Shown here one piece after another: positions 60,987-64,000 of a stretch of 64,000 bases of DNA. Location: positions 1 to 64,000 of the forward strand of contig MWFF01000065.1 in assembly GCA_002071485.1 (NCBI GenBank), given 5' to 3'. This stretch comes from Verrucomicrobia bacterium ADurb.Bin006. GTDB lineage: Bacteria > Verrucomicrobiota > Verrucomicrobiia > Limisphaerales > J093. How positions within the stretch are numbered: the stretch's first letter is position 1; every line of letters starts with the position of its first letter. A program made the translations under genes and the position numbers. The notes below the pieces were generated by a model, which saw only the letters and a program-made list of their open reading frames with translations, was not told where the DNA came from and did no database searches.

Positions 60987-62618
60987 TCAATCGCGCCGGG
61001 TCGAGTCGGGCATGCGGCAGACGATCGAGTCTTTTTGGGCCCAATCCGAGGCCGGCTGGGGGTAATCGGTATTGAAGTGCAACCCGCGGCTTTCGGGGCG
61101 GTGCATGGCGCACCGGACGATCAATTCGGCCACAAGCGCGATGTTGCGCAGTTCGAGGAGGTCAGATGTCACCACGTAATCCCAGTAATCCTGTTGAATC
61201 TCGCTCTGCAGATTGCGAATCCGCGACTCGGCGCGTTGGAGCCGCTTGTTCGTGCGCACGATGCCGACGTAGTCCCACATCAGGCGCCGAATCTCGTTCC
61301 ACAGATGCGACACCACGACCAATTCGTCCGGATTATGCGCCTGGCCCGACTGCCACGGCGGGATGTTGCGGAAGTCGCCGTACGAGGGCAGGGCAGCGGC
61401 GGATTGGGCTGCGCGCTGGGCGCAGACCACCGCTTCGAGCAGTGAATTGCTGGCCAGACGGTTCGCGCCGTGGAGTCCCGTGCATGCGGCCTCACCCACG
61501 ACGAACAGGCCGGGGATGTCGGTTTCCCCGTTGACCGTGGCCGCCACGCCGCCGCACTGGTAGTGAGCGGCCGGAACGACCGGGATCGGTTCCTTGGTCA
61601 TGTCGATGCCATACTCGAGGCAGGTGCGGTAGATGTTGGGGAAGCGCTGCATGATGAACGGCGCCGATTTGTGCGTGATGTCCAGGTACACATGCGCGCT
61701 GCCGCTCTTCTTCATCTCGCTGTCGATGGCCCGGGCAACCACGTCCCGCGGCGCCAACGATTGGAGGGGGTGATACTGGGCCATGAACTCCGCGCCCGAG
61801 AAAGTGCGGAGCACCGCCCCTTCGCCCCGCACCGCCTCGCTGATCAGGAAGGACTTGGCCTTGGGGTGATAGAGACAGGTCGGGTGGAACTGGATGAATT
61901 CCATGTTCGCGATGCGCACCCCGGCGCGGTACGCGATCGCAACTCCGTCGCCAGTCGCGATGTCCGGGTTGGTCGTGTACAGATACACCTTTCCGCATCC
62001 CCCGGTTGCCAGCACGGTGACAGGGGCTGCGAAGACCAGGACCTGGCCTGTTCCTTTGCAGAGGACATAGGCGCCAAGGCATCGCTGGCTCTCCGAGCGC
62101 CCGAGTTTCTGCGTCGTGATCAGATCAATGGCAAAGTGGTCTTCGAAGAACCGGATGTTGGCGTTTTGGCTGGCGGCGTTGAGGAGCGCACGTTCCAACT
62201 CCTGACCCGTCACGTCCGCGGCATGCAGAATCCGCCGTTTCGAGTGCCCGCCTTCGCGCCCCAGATCGAGTTCCTTTCTGCCGGGGTGCTCGGGGTTCTC
62301 ACGCTCGGAAAAGCGCATGCCCAATTCCATCAACTCGCGCACACGCGCGGGGCCTTCCTGGACGATGGCGCGGACCACGTCTTCTCGGCAGAGACCCGCC
62401 CCCGCGATGAGGGTGTCGCGTACATGCAGATCAAACGAGTCCTCCTGGCTTGTGACCGAGGCGATGCCTCCCTGGGCGTGGTTGGTGTTGGAATCGGCGC
62501 TCGATTTCTTGGTGACAATCGCCACGCGACCCCGCTGCGCGGCCTTGAGAGCGAAGAAGAGTCCCGCGATCCCGCTCCCGATCACAAGATAGTCGAACCG
62601 CAGCATGGTGTCGTTCAT
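60987..62618 (-). CDS. nadB: L-aspartate oxidase
   Basis: This 543-aa flavoenzyme oxidises L-aspartate to iminoaspartate, the first step of de novo NAD synthesis. FAD binding is shown by YLVIGSGIAGLFFALKAA (10-27). The NadB-type segments are NTNHAQGGIA, a GGHSKRRILHAADVTG active-site region, MEFIQFHPTCLY and HYQCGGV with the substrate-binding His. The C-terminal helical domain (SRIRNLQSEIQQDYW) is present. Length is normal. The ATG at 62618 is chosen for its family start MNDTMLRFDYLVIG. NadA and NadC genes are not adjacent. Confidence 0.96.
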   Translation of the reverse strand: MNDTMLRFDYLVIGSGIAGLFFALKAAQRGRVAIVTKKSSADSNTNHAQGGIASVTSQEDSFDLHVRDTLIAGAGLCREDVVRAIVQEGPARVRELMELGMRFSERENPEHPGRKELDLGREGGHSKRRILHAADVTGQELERALLNAASQNANIRFFEDHFAIDLITTQKLGRSESQRCLGAYVLCKGTGQVLVFAAPVTVLATGGCGKVYLYTTNPDIATGDGVAIAYRAGVRIANMEFIQFHPTCLYHPKAKSFLISEAVRGEGAVLRTFSGAEFMAQYHPLQSLAPRDVVARAIDSEMKKSGSAHVYLDITHKSAPFIMQRFPNIYRTCLEYGIDMTKEPIPVVPAAHYQCGGVAATVNGETDIPGLFVVGEAACTGLHGANRLASNSLLEAVVCAQRAAQSAAALPSYGDFRNIPPWQSGQAHNPDELVVVSHLWNEIRRLMWDYVGIVRTNKRLQRAESRIRNLQSEIQQDYWDYVVTSDLLELRNIALVAELIVRCAMHRPESRGLHFNTDYPQPASDWAQKDSIVCRMPDSTRRD

Positions 62619-62756
62619 GAGATCGAGTCTAGCGCTGACTCGTCCTCGGAAACCATGAAATACAACAGCCGGGGTGCTGCGCGACGCCTGCAAGCGGTAA
62701 CGACGCCCGGGGCAGCGCGCGCGCCTGTTCGATCGTGTGGACCATGCTGTCGAGGA

Positions 62757-62957
62757 TCAGGCATCCGTCCGTGCTTCCGAGGCGAGGGCCTGGCGGGCCT
62801 GCGCGCGGCCGGTGTCGGGCGCCAGTTCGATTTCGATGTACTTGCCCACGTGCACGGCGGCGACGCCCTGGCAGCCCGTGTGATCGAGGGCGTTCTGGAC
62901 GGTCTTGCCCTGGGGATCGAGCACCGCCTTCTTGGGCGTGATGATGATCTTGGCCTT
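62757..62957 (-). pseudogene. purS: PurS-like gene lacking a start codon and C-terminus
   Basis: An open stretch of 66 codons begins KAKIIITPKKAVLDPQGKTV and continues VGKYIEIELAPDTGRAQARQ. This matches PurS, the small subunit of phosphoribosylformylglycinamidine synthase (step 4 of purine synthesis), from its second residue. No ATG, GTG or TTG exists in this frame upstream; codons before it read SDR, overlapping the last codons of the aminotransferase. The usual last 15 residues (LLANPVIEDY-type) are also missing. A deletion of the start codon is the simplest explanation. Bases 62619-62756 contain no gene. Confidence 0.6.
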
Positions 62958-62961
62958 CCTG

Positions 62962-64000
62962 TCACTTGAACAGGCTGCGCGCGAAACGTTCCATGCGGTC
63001 CAGCCCTTTCTGAATATTGACCATGCTGGTTGCGTAACTGATTCGCACGTAATCGTCTGCGCCGAACGCGATGCCGGGGACTGCGGCGACCTTCTCCTGT
63101 TCGAGCAGGCGGGCGCAGAACTCGGTCGATTTGAGGCCCAGCCGGCTGATGTTGGGGAACAGGTAGAAGGCGCCTTTGGAGTTGACGCATGTGATGCCGG
63201 GCATGCTGCTCAGGCGCTGATGGGCGTAACCGCGGCGTTTGCTGTATTCGGCGAGCCAACTGTTCAGGTGATCTTGGGAGCCATTGAGGGCGGCGACCGC
63301 GCCTTTTTGGGCGAAGGACGTGGGGTTGCTGGTGCTGTGGCTCTGGATGGCGTCGACCGCCTTGGCCACGGGCTCCGGGGCGGCCATGAAGCCCAGGCGC
63401 CATCCGGTCATCGAGTAGGCCTTGGCGAATCCGTGTGTCACGATGGTGTGGGCGTAATGGGCCGGCGAGAACGATGCGACGCTTACGTGCTGGGCGCCGT
63501 CGTACACAAGTTTCTCGTAGATCTCGTCGCTGAGGATGAGCACATCGCGCTCGACGCAGATGTCCCCGAGCGCCTTGAGTTCATCCGGGGCGTAGAGCGA
63601 GCCGGTCGGGTTGCTGGGGGAGTTGAGAACGAAGAGTCGGGTGCGCGGCGTGATGGCGGCGCGCAATTGGTCGGGCGTGATCTTGAACTCGGTCGCGTCG
63701 GTCGTTGGCACAATCACCGGCTTGGCGCCGGCCAGTTTCACCATTTCCGGGTAGCTCAGCCAGTAAGGCGAGGGAATGATGACCTCGTCACCGGCCTGGC
63801 AGGTGGCCATGACGGTGTTGAAGCACGAGTGCTTGCCGCCGCACGACACGATGATTTGGGATGGCTTGTACGTGAGGCCGTTGTCCCGCTTGAATTTGTC
63901 CGCAATCGCTTGCCGCAATTCGAGGATGCCACTGCTGGGCGTGTACTTAGTAAAGCCGTCGGCCAGGGCCTTGACGGCGGCTTCCTTGATGTGCTGGGGC
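62962..64000 (-). CDS. Class I/II PLP aminotransferase, aspartate aminotransferase type (5' end beyond the window)
   Basis: Partial: about 345 residues run from the window edge to the stop at 62962. The reading extends through the edge without a start, with KYTPSSGILELRQAIADKF near the visible N-terminus. The conserved segments of the aspartate aminotransferase Ib group are present: IIVSCGGKHSCFNTV, PSPYWLSYPEMVKLAGA, LNSPSNPTGSLY, LSDEIYEKLVYDGA, and the PLP Lys in THGFAKAYSMTGWRLGF. The enzyme probably transfers amino groups between aspartate or glutamate and oxo acids. The missing part would be about 55 residues. The stop lies 5 bp from the purS-like stretch. Confidence 0.93.
   Translation of the reverse strand, partial: PQHIKEAAVKALADGFTKYTPSSGILELRQAIADKFKRDNGLTYKPSQIIVSCGGKHSCFNTVMATCQAGDEVIIPSPYWLSYPEMVKLAGAKPVIVPTTDATEFKITPDQLRAAITPRTRLFVLNSPSNPTGSLYAPDELKALGDICVERDVLILSDEIYEKLVYDGAQHVSVASFSPAHYAHTIVTHGFAKAYSMTGWRLGFMAAPEPVAKAVDAIQSHSTSNPTSFAQKGAVAALNGSQDHLNSWLAEYSKRRGYAHQRLSSMPGITCVNSKGAFYLFPNISRLGLKSTEFCARLLEQEKVAAVPGIAFGADDYVRISYATSMVNIQKGLDRMERFARSLFK

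Noticed and set aside
1-64000. CRISPR arrays, rRNA and tRNA genes
   Set aside because: No regularly spaced repeats and no cloverleaf-like or rRNA-like sequences were recognised by eye; a covariance-model search would be decisive.

Overview
The window is GC-rich chromosomal DNA, very probably from a Verrucomicrobiota bacterium close to Limisphaerales/Pedosphaera. The evidence is the mix of families: DUF1080 and DUF6786 secreted proteins, a Tat-exported Gfo/Idh/MocA oxidoreductase, FucP-type and SSS sugar transporters, a moxR-DUF58-bat operon, a fused secDF, a DUF5069 protein, and REP/RAYT remnants. Shine-Dalgarno sequences are weak, so most starts were chosen by family alignment. No rRNA, tRNA, CRISPR array or intact mobile element was found.

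Layout. Bases 1-5.3 kb hold a DUF1080 protein, aroC, an integrase remnant, a secreted protein and proB-mazG. Bases 5.6-18.8 kb form a carbohydrate-scavenging neighbourhood: a 976-aa secreted protein, a flavin reductase, an enlarged FucP-like permease, DUF6786 and YceI-like proteins, a six-hairpin glycosidase, and a DUF1593-esterase fusion coupled to the glycosidase. Bases 19-25.3 kb hold a zinc-ribbon regulator, a secreted degenerate peptidase, hom-thrC and convergent recJ. Bases 25.5-30.9 kb hold yajC-secDF-terC and xylA. Bases 31-35.8 kb hold DUF5069, a tail-anchored protein, thioredoxin, an orphan GspF-like protein, a class V aminotransferase-fold protein and an esterase.

Bases 35.9-44.6 kb are accessory. 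They contain a formylglycine-generating-enzyme-like C-terminal fragment with the look of a diversity-generating-retroelement variable repeat, a Gfo/Idh/MocA protein, a nucleotidyltransferase plus 85-aa partner that may be a toxin-antitoxin pair, a large Gly/Tyr/Trp-rich secreted protein, a GNAT enzyme, a decayed RAYT transposase, and a methyltransferase plus LPS-kinase-like pair. Bases 44.8-53.3 kb are a complete moxR-DUF58-DUF4381-batA-batB/C-batD-batE operon on the minus strand. Bases 53.3-64 kb hold a broken small basic gene, an SSS symporter, an M20 dipeptidase, an AsmA-like giant protein, nadB, a purS-like gene without a start codon, and an aminotransferase cut by the window edge.

The secreted hydrolases, sugar permeases, xylose isomerase and NAD-dependent oxidoreductase fit a polysaccharide-degrading heterotroph. 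The most unusual items are the variable-repeat-like fragment, the nucleotidyltransferase pair, the start-less purS, the DUF1593-esterase fusion, and REP arms that supply the 3' ends of two genes.
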